A stretch of DNA of 19,266 nucleotides. Source: Emmonsiellopsis sp. PD_33 (lineage: Eukaryota > Ascomycota > Eurotiomycetes > Onygenales > Ajellomycetaceae). A program made the translations under genes and the position numbers. A model generated the notes under the pieces. The model was given only the letters and a program-made list of their open reading frames with translations. It was not told the origin of the DNA and did not search any database. Where the stretch lies: assembly GCA_032988165.1 (NCBI GenBank), contig JANTQF010000511.1, forward strand, positions 1-19,266, read 5' to 3'. Of the stretch, positions 9,120-18,410 are shown one piece after another. The first letter of the stretch is position 1. The number at the start of each line of letters is the position of its first letter.

Positions 9120-9487
9120 ACCCAACCCAAGGGAAAATCAGATCCACCCAGCCATTGTCAATGTCTCACTGACAAATCATAGTATGCTTCACCCGCATGA
9201 AAACAAAAAGCAAGACCAAGGTGGCTCTTGTAGAGTAAAAACCTGTAGGGAATATAAAACAAGCCAAGAAAAATCATATAGGAGATAATATAGATAAAAC
9301 CTTGTCCACCGTTGCGCCAATGCACCCACGCTTCGTATTTAAAAAACTCCGCCTGTTGTGGAAGAAGTAGGGGGGAATATCCTATTGTGAAACTCGGGGC
9401 GCTTATCAGAGGGGTATAATCGGAACATGTCGGGGTCGAAATACATAGGAAAAGGAGTCATTGAAAAGTACGAGTAGCGCACATCGG

Positions 9488-10472
9488 TCAGAAGACTCGG
9501 TATCTATAATAGAAGAAATAAATCAATTTATATTCTTCAATAAAATAATCAGAATAGGAGAGGGAAACATACTGCATGAGGAGATCCCCTAAGCTTGCAG
9601 CGCTGCAGTCCCGTCCACTAGGTAGTTGGCTGAAAATATCCACTATTGTTGCGAACACCTCGCCGCCTTTATAGGCTAATAGGGCGGGTGCGGTAACGTG
9701 GTCCATGTCTGCTATTTCATAATGCAGTTTAATGAATCTTGTCGTGACCTGCTTTCGCGCGATGGTATTAAGGCAGTCTTCGACGATAGAGCTTTCAGAG
9801 GACTATAGATTACTGTGGTCAGTCATCGTACTATTATTTTTTGTCGATATACAACAAATGGTGATTTTGAATCGAACTACTCACATCAGGATCGTAGATG
9901 CAGACAACAACCACAGTATCTGGAGTCACTTTCTCGATCGCATCCAAGTATCCATCGGCATTGACCGCTTCGACAGAGCCGTATCTTCGCTTGTTAGGGC
10001 TGACGCGCCTCTTAGTTTTGCGTTGTAGTTCCTGCATGCGAGCTTCCCGCCATTTACGCATGAAAAGATCGTCGTCATTCTCTTCTGGCGACTGCGATAG
10101 TTCCTTCGGTGGTTGGGTATTTTCCTCTTTTACCGAGTTAGAGAAGGTTGTATAATCCAGGCCAGTGACGCTCATAAGGGTGCGTCGGAACGAGCGTTTC
10201 TTTGCTCTTTCGAATGCCTGGGCGTCTGCGATGACGCCCTTAGGCCCCGTGTTCGCGTCATAGACGGTCGATGGGATGTGGTAGCCGCTGCCTTTTGAGA
10301 TCATGTTGTAGGTAGTATCGGCCTCAGTATCGGAATGCACGTAGGTCTGGCTCTCGTCGTCTGAGCGGGTGAGGATCGAATCGTTATCCGAAGCGTGGCG
10401 ATCCTCTGGATGGCTGGTGACCTTTTCTTTCTGATTGAAGAGGCGGTCCACTTCGTCTTGGGCGGAAGACAT
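9488..10472 (-). CDS. phnA: Phosducin-like protein, class I (PhnA type), Gβγ co-chaperone
   Basis: Minus-strand exons: 10472–9885, 9802–9573, 9503–9488 (834 nt, 277 aa). Introns 9884–9803 (GTGAGT…TATAG) and 9572–9504 (GTATGT…TATAG) keep frame; the tiny last exon adds YRVF. The start is the MSSAQDEVDR methionine; an in-frame ATG at 10535 would add 21 unlikely residues. The acidic N-terminus contains GPKGV (76–80), the class I phosducin signature of the Gβγ-binding helix (compare GPKGVINDWR in phosducin). A basic helix (about 136–163) precedes the thioredoxin-fold domain (RRYGSVEAV at 162–170, VVVVCIYDPD, then PALLAYKGGEV at 235–245), which lacks a CXXC, as is normal for the family. Such proteins assist folding of Gβ and assembly of Gβγ with the CCT chaperonin in the cytosol; A. 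nidulans PhnA acts in G-protein signalling. Assignment to PhnA is by motif reading. Confidence 0.9.
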
Positions 10473-10518
10473 TATGAAGGAGAAAAGGGCGGGACACGGC
10501 AGACTGGGGGGTCTGAAG

Positions 10519-10526
10519 TATATATA
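10519..10526 (-). promoter_or_regulatory. TATA-like element upstream of the phosducin-like gene
   Basis: TATATATA on the minus strand lies about 47 bp before the start codon at 10472. This would give a very short leader, so it may not be the working core promoter. Confidence 0.25.
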
Positions 10527-11303
10527 GCGATGCACGGGGGTTGTTTGGGATCAGCGGCGGCAGAAGGGATGTGATCAGGCGCCTCGTGGGAGTCCAATTG
10601 AGCGGTAAGCTGGTAACGGTGTTCCTCGCTGGGTTGGCCCAGTGTGGTCAGAAATGGGCGGAGCACGGACAGGGACAGGGGGCGAGGGCTGTGAGTCTGT
10701 GACCAACGTGGTCTCCTTGTTGTTTCAGCCTTCACTGCGGCACCGGGGCACGGTATTGGATTTTCGTTCAGGCTAGCGTAGCGGCCTTAGCACATTCTAG
10801 TCCGGGCCACGTGTGATGGGCAGATAGCGTCAGGCTGATGCAATCCTGATTCCTCGCTGGACGCTGGTTGCAACTTGCCAGTGGTTGGCGCTCGCTGCTC
10901 AGGGCAATGAGGATCGCTGTTTGATAACCGATCACAGTGGATAGCGCCAATCAGCACGCAGTCTGGACGAACCTCCACTCTGCAGTCAGCATCAAATCAA
11001 CAGCACTCATCAAACCAGAGGACGTAATTACCAGTCGGGGAGGTTGGCTACAGGATTTCTGGAAGGGCTTGTGGCACAGTCTGTGGTCAACTGGAGTCTG
11101 GGGGTCACAAAGGGCAATTGGACAGATTCACAGATCGACATGGGCAACCGATCAAACAAAGGGGATCCTTGGCTCTGCCACGCGACGCGATTGTTGTTGA
11201 GTTGTTGTTGTTGGATGAGGTTCTGGATGAGGCTGAATGGATTCACCGTCCCAGTCCCGTGACTCTGACTTCCAACTTCAACATCCAATCTACAACTCCT
11301 TTG

Positions 11304-11333
11304 TTCTTCTTCTTCTTCTTCTTCTGCTGCTGC
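11304..11333 (+). repeat. (TTC)n followed by (TGC)n trinucleotide tract
   Basis: About seven TTC units run into three TGC units. It sits about 30 bp before a short ATG-initiated frame at 11365, which makes it resemble a fungal pyrimidine-rich leader, though no gene is proven. Confidence 0.75.
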
Positions 11334-12989
11334 TCTCCACAATATACAGCAATCTTTGCTCCCAATGACCGATCCACAACGGTCATCCCCGAGACTTCCG
11401 CAACCTGTCGGGTTTGAACTTTGGTGTGGACTCTCCGTGTCGGAGCCTCGGAGGCGACTTGAATAGTTTCCACGCGATCGCTTCCCATGATGCCATAATA
11501 CAACGCTCTTCTAAGTTCTGTGGACCTGTGGTAAATGGGCATTGGGCACTGCGCAGGGATCATTCGAATAGTCTGGGCTGCCATGCGTTCGCCCAGACCA
11601 TGGTGAAACGATGAATGAATCGGGGATACTGATATTTGCTTGGCAGAGCATTCTCAACACAAGCTGATGCTGATCGTTCACAATGAAGAATCAGTCAGGA
11701 TACATCAGCTCTGGCCTTGTATTCCGTACAGAGTGGCAGCGCTGCACATCAACCCAAGTCCCTTGTCCTTGACCAGGATCGAGTTGCCTTGCATCAACTA
11801 ACTACGGAGGTTATTGATAGCTTGGCGGTCGCCCCGGAGTCGAAGGTCCATGAGGCCCGGGGACTATTTAAGAGTCTCTTATGAGCCCCTCTATTTTCTC
11901 TCAAAACGACAGTCCAACGAATGTTTTTTAAGGAGTAAGAAGAACACTGAGGTTCAGAGATTGAGATCGCCAAGCTCGAGTGACTGTTTCTTTGAGTTTA
12001 ATTAAGCTCCCAGATCTGGCCATATTAACCCGAACAAGAGAATCCGACATGCAACACAGTCAATAGATCTAAAATGATGTCCGACGACCTGCAATTCTCA
12101 ATTTCCCAGACTACCAATTGATTTGGCGCCGCTCATGCGCTAAAAATATCACTGTCGTTCATTCGTTGCTCACGCACCATGGCTGCCCAAAAGCGGGAAA
12201 AAAACGTGCCTACAAGGATCAGACGCAGTTCACGTTTCAGGCAAAAAAGCAAATCGTGAGCAGGACAGTTTTGCTAAATCGGACCCGCTTCTTCCACGTG
12301 GCAGCAGTTCGAATATGTAAAATCACACAAATGAGGAGTAACGATGGTGAACACCATCCCAGCGCACTCTGAAGCGAACCTCGGCACAGCCAATGCTTGC
12401 ATGGGCCTTCGCATAGGACAGATACGGCGTCAATCAGATCGTGCGAAGTCAAAACAACTGCGTGTTCAACGAGAAACAAAGACCATTCACGACTAAATCC
12501 GAACCTGCTAAGAGTAACTCCTGGGGGCGTTTTGTCGATTCTCAATTTGAAACATGAAGCCAGAACCCATCCCGTTGGCTTTCATATCTGAGGTTTAGGG
12601 TCTGAGCGCGACAACCATCTTGAAAATCCCCAAGACTTCTACTTCCCCTATGAACTAAGCAGCCTAACGTTTTGATCATGCTCCTCTTATCAGACAACGA
12701 AGAGAATCTATCTACAGTTCATAAAATGAGCTTGAACCTTCGGGCCGAGTGTCATAGCCCTTCATAGAGTTCTCTTCCTAAGCTAATTATCTCGCGCAAG
12801 GACTACAGAAACGCACAGGTGCCAGAAAAGGAAAAGTCCATGAGTGGAAAAGGAGCCAGAACAACATTTCCATTGAACAACAACTGAGAAAACAGCCATG
12901 TCTTAACATCACGCATAGGATAGCACATTTCCACCCCTTACCTAGCACAATATGGTTCATTTTGTTGCCATTGAACCACTATGCCCAGG

Positions 12990-14003
12990 CTAGTTCTTCA
13001 CCAAACCCTCATTAAACTCGCCTCCCGTTTCTTCCAGGATCAGCTCATATTCGGGCAAGAACTGCATGTACATTGATTGCTACTGGAGACCCTGATGTCT
13101 TCCTGATGTATTCGGCTTCTTGATCACCAGCATGCTTCCTTCGAAGGCCCGGGGTGTAGGAGTGTTAGCACGCTCGACTAGCAGTTGAGCCTGGCATTCC
13201 CGTTGCAGGGCGATGAAAAATGCCACTGCTTCTCCGACAGGGGAACTGGCTGTGATAGATCTGCAAGGACATACACTATTAGGCAGGATATCCAATGTCA
13301 TGTTGGCCCAGAATGATGACCGGAAGTCATGAATCTGGATCGCACGCTGTTGAGAAGCATTGCGGGAATAGGAAACTAACCCATGATTTTGAAGGATGAA
13401 ATTTCCTCTCGTTGGCCCTAAAGCACGGACGATATTTCTACCCTCTTCTTTAGCCAAGTCAACTCCGCCGAACCCTCACACACTGAGATAATCATAAAAC
13501 ATCCATGAATATGTTGACATCATCGTTTTGTTTGGAGCCCCATTAGTCCGCATGAAAGCCACAGTTTCAAACTGCCATGGACAACAGATTAATTTCTTTC
13601 CCATTGTTATAGTGGGAAATAATTGATAGTTACCTGGAAGAACCATCGGACAGACAGACCCACCCTAATTCAACATCTCGATGCCCTTGCCGAAGGTTGA
13701 CCCTGCTCTGCCGTCAGGAGAATGCATGCGACATATCACATGAAGATCTGGCCGTTCTGGGTGGACTGATGAATAGATAATGAATATTGCAGAGTTGACC
13801 TTTTGCTGGGTTGGTGTGAGAGGCCGACCTCATGATTCACGAAGATGAGGTCCGCTACGGTGTTGAGGGCGAAGTGACTTGCATGGGAATATTTATGGAG
13901 AAAAGCGTGGATTAATGGATATGATACTTGCTTAGTTGTTGGGGGCTGTGGCGGCTTTTGGGAGGGTTGCTTGGATAGAGCCCACGGCTTCAGTTGCGGG
14001 CAT
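12990..14003 (-). pseudogene. Decayed class II aldolase/adducin-domain gene
   Basis: Family-like pieces follow each other in correct order on the minus strand: MPATEAVGSIQ start (14003), HASHFALNTVADLIFVNHE (from 13885), QKVNSAIFII…HPERPDLHVICRMHSPDGRA…GKGIEML (about 13810–13668), MFYDYLSV (from about 13502), FGGVDLAKEEGRNIV…FILQNHG, PVGEAVAFF…ECQAQLL, EAEYIRKTSGSPVA, and MQFLPEYELILEETGGEF before a TAG at 12992–12990. Lesions: in-frame TAA (13934–13932), TAG where Gln is expected (13667–13665), TGA (13478–13476); a 1-nt loss near 13828; a 1-nt loss near 13138; a 4-nt CAAT duplication near 13072–13079. The segment between the first 23 residues and HASHF, about 70 residues in intact relatives, is missing. 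An intron 13380–13261 (GTTAGT…GCAG) still joins in frame. Intact relatives are about 300-aa metal-dependent enzymes acting on hydroxy-carbonyl compounds; the substrate here is unknown. Confidence 0.88.
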
Positions 14004-14472
14004 GTTTGTTTGCCTACCTATCTGATGGACGGAGGGTTAGGTGAGTTGTTTTGATTATAAGAGTGTACGGGATTTGATATTTAGGATTGAAATTGCGGAT
14101 GACAGGAATGATAGAAGTTTATGTTCACTTTATATTCGGTGAATCTTGATCGTTGAGCAGTATCAATCAATGACTTACCATATGGAGCCCTAGGTGGACA
14201 ACGTAAATGTGTGCAACAATAGCCTTGTCCAAGGTTATATTCAGCCACTAACTCAGATCAAGTTCGCATCTCTTCTCATGACACCTGGGCAATCGGCCAG
14301 CTATCTCCCATGCGGGGTAGACTCTACCGGTACCCTTGGTACTTATCCATACAGTCGGAAACCGGGATAGCGGCGGGGTATAACTACACAATTATCCAAG
14401 GCTTCTTTTCTATATGTCAATAGAATTACTCGGTGAAGCTGTAGGAGAGGATGCACTGTATATCCACCATAT

Positions 14473-14511
14473 CGGGGCATATTCGGCAAATTCCCGAATG
14501 GCGGGGCATAT
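14473..14511. promoter_or_regulatory. Candidate regulatory module: direct 10-mers flanking TTCGG-N7-CCGAA
   Basis: CGGGGCATAT occurs at 14473–14482 and again at 14502–14511. Between them, TTCGG (14482–14486) and CCGAA (14494–14498) form an inverted repeat with a 7-bp spacer. Inverted CGG triplets at fixed spacing are the usual sites of Zn2Cys6 dimers, which makes this a candidate pathway-specific activator site about 360 bp before the dehydrogenase start. Confidence 0.4.
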
Positions 14512-14663
14512 CTTATCAACGCCTGTCTCCACCCGCCATACCTCGACTCTGGCTTCGTCTTCCTTTGGCTCGGGGGTTTCCAAAAGCTGCTTGTTGGGCT
14601 GTGTAAGTCAGGAATTCATCGGCCACTAACAGTTGCAGGACTAGTCAAGTCGTATTTCGCGAA

Positions 14664-14670
14664 TATAAAA
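14664..14670 (+). promoter_or_regulatory. TATA box of the dehydrogenase gene
   Basis: TATAAAA lies 185 bp before the ATG at 14855, followed by a leader ending in A-rich sequence. Motif match only. Confidence 0.45.
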
Positions 14671-14854
14671 TGCAGTGCGCGGAGTTTTGCTAACTATTCT
14701 ATGACTCCCCCACCATTTTTCGACTTCCAAATCAATTAGCATAAGATATACACCTTTCTGTGCAAATTGGTATCTCTGGCTTCGCAAGGCAGCCAATCTC
14801 GAACGAATAGGCGTGCAACAAACAAAAAAGAATAGCCAATCTCCCAACGCAATC

Positions 14855-16304
14855 ATGTCAACCCCCGCAGCCGGCGCAAAGAAGCCCAAAGTCCTCGCGC
14901 TCACCTATCCCGCATTCACCGACCCAGCCTATCTCGAGGACTTCAAATCGAAATATGAACTCCATGTAATATCTCACACCAAACCCCCATACCCTACGAT
15001 ATAAGCTAACACAATCCCAGACCCTAACCTCCCCGTCCCGCACAGGGGCAATCCCCGAAATCGCCAAACTAGCCGCCGAACAGGGGCCGTTCTCCGCCGT
15101 GCTGGTGCGCATGGGCACCTTGGCCTTTGAACCCTTTGACGAAGAGCTCTTCTCCGCGCTAACCCCGCACTGCAAAATCATCGCCTCCGCCTCAGCGGGC
15201 TACAATGAGTTCGACGTGGAGTGGATGACGCGGAGCAAGATATGGTTCTGCAATACGCGCAATGCGGTGTCGGAGGCCACGGCAGATATGAGTATTCTGC
15301 TAATACTGGCGCTGTTGAAGAATATGAGTGTTGCGGAGAGGCAGGCTAGGGAGGGGAGGTGGAAGGATGGGTTGGTGCCGACGAGGGATCCGAGGGGGAT
15401 GGTGTTGGGGATTGTGGGGATGGGGGGGATTGGGAAGGTATGTTGACATTTTTTTACACTCCCTTTTCCCCGTGTATATGTCTACGTATGGGGGGCTAGG
15501 GTGGTATTTGGATCATTTGGGAATTGGGAGCTTGCCAGGGTGGAAAACTTCCACATCAAACTGCCCCTGAATATCACTGAGAAACCTCACCACTTGAACT
15601 ACTCCCGAAAAACTAACTTCATCCCCTCAATTTCTCCCCAAACAGCACCTAGCCCGCAAAGCCGCCGCCTTCAACCTGCGCGTGCAATACTACAACCGGA
15701 CCCGTCTCCCAGCCTCGACAGAAGCTGAATACAAAGCCACCTACTGCGCCACGCTCGACGAGCTGCTCTCGACCTCAGATATCATCTCCATAAACTGCCC
15801 GCTGAACAGTGAGACCACAGGTTTGATCGGACGCAAGGAATTTGCGAAAATGCAAGATGGCGTGTACTTTGTGAATACGGCACGGGGCCTGATAGTTGAT
15901 GATGAAGCGTTAATTGAAGCGTTAGAGAGCGGGAAGGTGAAGATGGCTGGGTTGGATGTTTTCCCTGAGGAGCCGGTTATTAAGTAAGTTTTGTATCCTG
16001 GCTTTTTTTGTCCCGTCGGGTTTTGTTAGTTACACCGAGGTTTTTGTTTTTCATGTCTTATCCAAAAAAGGTTGTGTGGTTGAGGGAGACAAATGAAATA
16101 GGGGCTAATCTGATTTTGATATCAATACTTTATAGCCCCTATTACACCACCAGCGACAAAGTGATTATCCAGCCGCATCTAGGCGGCCTGACGGATGGCG
16201 CATTCAATTTGTCCGAGATGGAATGTTTTGAAAATATCAAGGCGTGCTTGGAGACGGGGACGCCTGTTGCGCCTGTGAATTTTGTCGATAGAGCAGGGAT
16301 GTGA
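14855..16304 (+). CDS. D-isomer-specific 2-hydroxyacid dehydrogenase, glyoxylate/hydroxypyruvate reductase type (GOR1-like)
   Basis: Exons 14855–14965, 15021–15437, 15646–15983 and 16136–16304 total 1035 nt, 344 aa (yeast Gor1 350). The introns (55, 208, 152 nt) have GTAATA, GTATGT and GTAAGT donors. The start follows residue alignment; an in-frame upstream ATG at 14813 would add 14 residues. The catalytic-domain motif SASAGYNEFDVEWM is at about 93–106. The Rossmann loop is VGMGGIGK (169–176), and YYNRTR (191–196) at the end of strand β2 favours NADP(H). The catalytic triad is spaced as in glycerate dehydrogenase: R256 in NTARG, E285 in DVFPEEP, H303 in QPHLGG. It should reduce glyoxylate, hydroxypyruvate or a related 2-oxoacid in the cytosol or mitochondrion; the true substrate cannot be read from sequence. 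It is divergent from the aldolase pseudogene, and its promoter has CreA-like sites. Confidence 0.93.
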
Positions 16305-16932
16305 TCGTTAGGGGTGTAATGGTGAAGAGATCGGATGGAAAGAAGCGGATATATGTGGACATTTATGGCGAGTCACGATGTTTATATATAAGTAGATGTG
16401 TTGGGAGTGTGCTTTAGAGAGTTTTCCTCATTTTATAAATATAGAATTCTCTGGTTTCAAATGGTGGAGAGGAGCGACTCTCTGAGCGGTCCTTAATGTT
16501 TGGGTAGATAAACAGTGGCAAGCCAGGTATTTATGTAGTGTTACCCGCCGTCCGATATCTAAAATATGAATGAAATATAAATTCAGTTTAACCCCTTGCC
16601 TGATGTTTCCGCAGACTAGCTTCATTCATGGATATCAACAATATCATGGGAACGAACTCCTGTAGGCCAGCCCCTAAATTGTTAACCCCACTAGGGAAAA
16701 ATGCAGACTTCGCAAGACCTAATAGCACTATATAGCATAGCAGATCATCTTGATTGACCAGAATGATAACTTCCTGGATACCAGGAGTCATTTATCAGCG
16801 GCTAGGCTAAGGGGCTTGACTTGAAGCCCGCTGGCTTCTCAGTTCCCAGAAAAATCGAAAACCAACCCCCCCTCCAAATAAATAAATAAATACAAGTTTC
16901 TCCAAAAAAAAAAAAGACAAAAAAAGAAGATA
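16305..16932. other. Intergenic, 3' flank of the dehydrogenase
   Basis: AT-rich sequence with no supportable gene. The right edge has an A-rich tract that forms the Pol III terminator of the minus-strand tRNA-Phe. Confidence 0.6.
16906..16927 (-). terminator. Pol III terminator of minus-strand tRNA-Phe
   Basis: Two long A-runs on the + strand (ending near 16916 and at 16925) give T-runs on the transcribed strand shortly after the tRNA 3' end at 16933. Confidence 0.7.
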
Positions 16933-17023
16933 TGGGGCGAGCCGGGATCGAACCAGCGACCTTACGATTATCTAACCGAAGTTTAACTTCAGTCGTACGC
17001 TCTCCCAACTGAGCTATCACCCC
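16933..17023 (-). tRNA. tRNA-Phe(GAA), 18-nt intron
   Basis: 91 nt on the minus strand; mature length 73. The acceptor arms GGGGTGA/TCGCCCC pair with one G–T wobble, and the discriminator is A. Internal promoters are recognisable (A box GCTCAGTTGGGAG, B box GGTTCGATCCC). The anticodon GAA corresponds to 16990–16988. The intron (16986–16969) follows G37, the standard eukaryotic position. Its ACTTCGGT can pair with ACTGAAGT of the anticodon arm (8 pairs, one wobble), the pre-tRNA fold recognised by the splicing endonuclease. The mature sequence is identical to the two plus-strand copies. Confidence 0.96.
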
Positions 17024-17988
17024 ATTGGATACTCGATTGGAATGCCAAGCAGATATTTGACTGAAATTAACGAATTACGCTCATTCTCTCCAACCCCCTG
17101 ACTCCGCACGAAAATAGCCAGACGCCTTTCATTTGCTCAGAGATGGATGTTTGGTGTGAAGATAAGTAGCTATGAAGACTTATACCGGTCTAAGACTGCA
17201 AATGGCGGCATTATTGTTGCATCGCAGGAAGTAGGAACGAGAACATACCATGTAATGAGGATCTTGATATCCGATTCAGTGAGTTGAATCCATGAAGACG
17301 CGCAAGTGGACGGGGCAGGCATTATGGTGCACATGTAGTTTGGTTTCCTCTACATACTCCAGTGAACCTAACGTGGCTAACTGCTGCTTTTGCTCCCCTT
17401 CTCTCATAAACAGCCCAGGGTGATTGCTGGTGCATATAGACATGAAGAATGATGCTCAAGCAGGAAGATACATTCCGAGCTCGCAGAAACCAGGGCAAGA
17501 TGCCCATGATTCTCTAGCTCTAACGACGAGAAACGGAACCATAATATGAACCGGCAGGCTTGGCCATTTAGTCAATTTAAACGTGATACCAACTCCCTGG
17601 ATAATCCCCAATGACTATGGTTCAGAAGCGGCCCAGTGATCATAGCGCAGATACCGAAACCGCACGGAGCCCGCGAGGCATAACTACTAGGTTTGCTGAT
17701 GTCTGGCTTCCAAGGTTTAGAATAAGGTCCCAATCAAACTGGATGCGCAAGGCAAGGCAAAGCATCACCACCTAATCAAACTCGTTTTTGATTCATATCT
17801 CAAACAGACATCCCCCTCCCTAACACCCCTCCTACTTCCTTTACATCTCCCCACTCAACAAGAACCACCAGCTTCCGCCCACGTAGAACAATCATCCCAA
17901 AAAAAACCCCATCAAGCAACCTCCCGAACATGCCTAGGCCAGCACTACTTCTCCAACCCCACCAGCTGCCCCCTTATCCATATCACGT
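17024..17988. other. Intergenic between opposed tRNA-Phe genes
   Basis: The two neighbouring tRNA genes are transcribed away from this stretch. No gene, tRNA relic or repeat is evident. CACGTG at 17984–17989 overlaps the first base of the next tRNA. Confidence 0.6.
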
Positions 17989-18085
17989 GGGGTGATAGCT
18001 CAGTTGGGAGAGCGTACGACTGAAGTTCCAACTTCGGTTCAACAGTTTAATCGTAAGGTCGCTGGTTCGATCCCGGCTCGCCCCA
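17989..18085 (+). tRNA. tRNA-Phe(GAA), 24-nt intron
   Basis: 97 nt, mature length 73. The exons equal those of the other two copies. Anticodon GAA is at 18022–18024; the intron 18026–18049 follows G37. The intron keeps the core ACTTCGGTT that pairs with the anticodon arm but otherwise differs. T-runs at 18092–18096 and 18101–18106 can terminate Pol III. Confidence 0.96.
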
Positions 18086-18314
18086 TTATTCTTTTTCAAT
18101 ATTTTTTCTCCTCCTCTTTTCGTTTTATATTTTTTTGCATATTATCCGGAAAGTCCAACAATCGAAAGGACCGGTGTGCTGATTGCTAGCACATACATGA
18201 AAAACAAGGGGTCACACAAAAACCATGGTCCACGGTTTTTTGGCTTTTATTATTCAAAATCGGGCGGTAGGCTGGCAGTCGAGTCAAAAAACTTCCGTTT
18301 TTTCATTATTCAAT

Positions 18315-18410
18315 GGGGTGATAGCTCAGTTGGGAGAGCGTACGACTGAAGTTAAAACTTCGGTTCACAGGTTAATCGTAAGGTCGCTGGTTCGATCCCG
18401 GCTCGCCCCA
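18315..18410 (+). tRNA. tRNA-Phe(GAA), 23-nt intron
   Basis: 96 nt, mature length 73, in the same orientation as the previous copy and 229 bp after it. Anticodon GAA is in TACGACTGAAG (18341–18351); the intron is 18352–18374 with the same conserved ACTTCGGTT core. T-runs from about 18437 (T4) and 18445 (T6) can terminate transcription. Confidence 0.96.

Larger units (their letters stand above)
7780..9487. other. Intergenic, AT-rich; 3' flanks of two convergent genes
   Basis: The two neighbouring genes (+ at left, − at right) converge here, so both 3' UTRs lie inside. No coding region is supported; the longest open frame (8104–8661, minus) looks like chance. Visible structure: a five-unit heptamer repeat at 7792–7826, a GATA/GGTA microsatellite at 8382–8412, and three evenly spaced CCAAT pentamers at 9101–9119. 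Confidence 0.6.
10473..12989. other. About 2.5 kb with no supportable gene
   Basis: The left end is the promoter of the phosducin-like gene. Further right are a GTT-rich tract (11191–11213), a TTC/TGC tract (11304–11333) and a TATTTAA-like element near 11868. A 33-codon frame starts at 11365 after the pyrimidine-rich tract, giving a promoter-like look, but no family is recognisable and the frame closes at 11466. Sequence between 11650 and 12980 has balanced composition with no domain, repeat family or tRNA visible. Confidence 0.55.
14004..14854. promoter_or_regulatory. Divergent promoter region between aldolase pseudogene and dehydrogenase
   Basis: These 851 bp separate two divergent start codons (14003 minus, 14855 plus). 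Three GCGGGG hexamers at 14312–14317, 14373–14378 and 14501–14506 match the CreA consensus SYGGRG. A repeated 10-mer and a TTCGG-N7-CCGAA inverted repeat lie at 14473–14511. A TATAAAA at 14664–14670 serves the plus-strand gene. A short plus-strand frame at 14414–14629 has no recognisable content and is not called. Confidence 0.5.

Noticed and set aside
11243..11584. A 113-codon minus-strand frame including a lysine run
   Set aside because: The lysine run is the reverse of the TTC microsatellite and the remainder has no recognisable motif.
14414..14629. A 71-codon plus-strand frame in the divergent promoter
   Set aside because: No family-like content, it overlaps the candidate regulatory module, and no splice continuation into the dehydrogenase is apparent.
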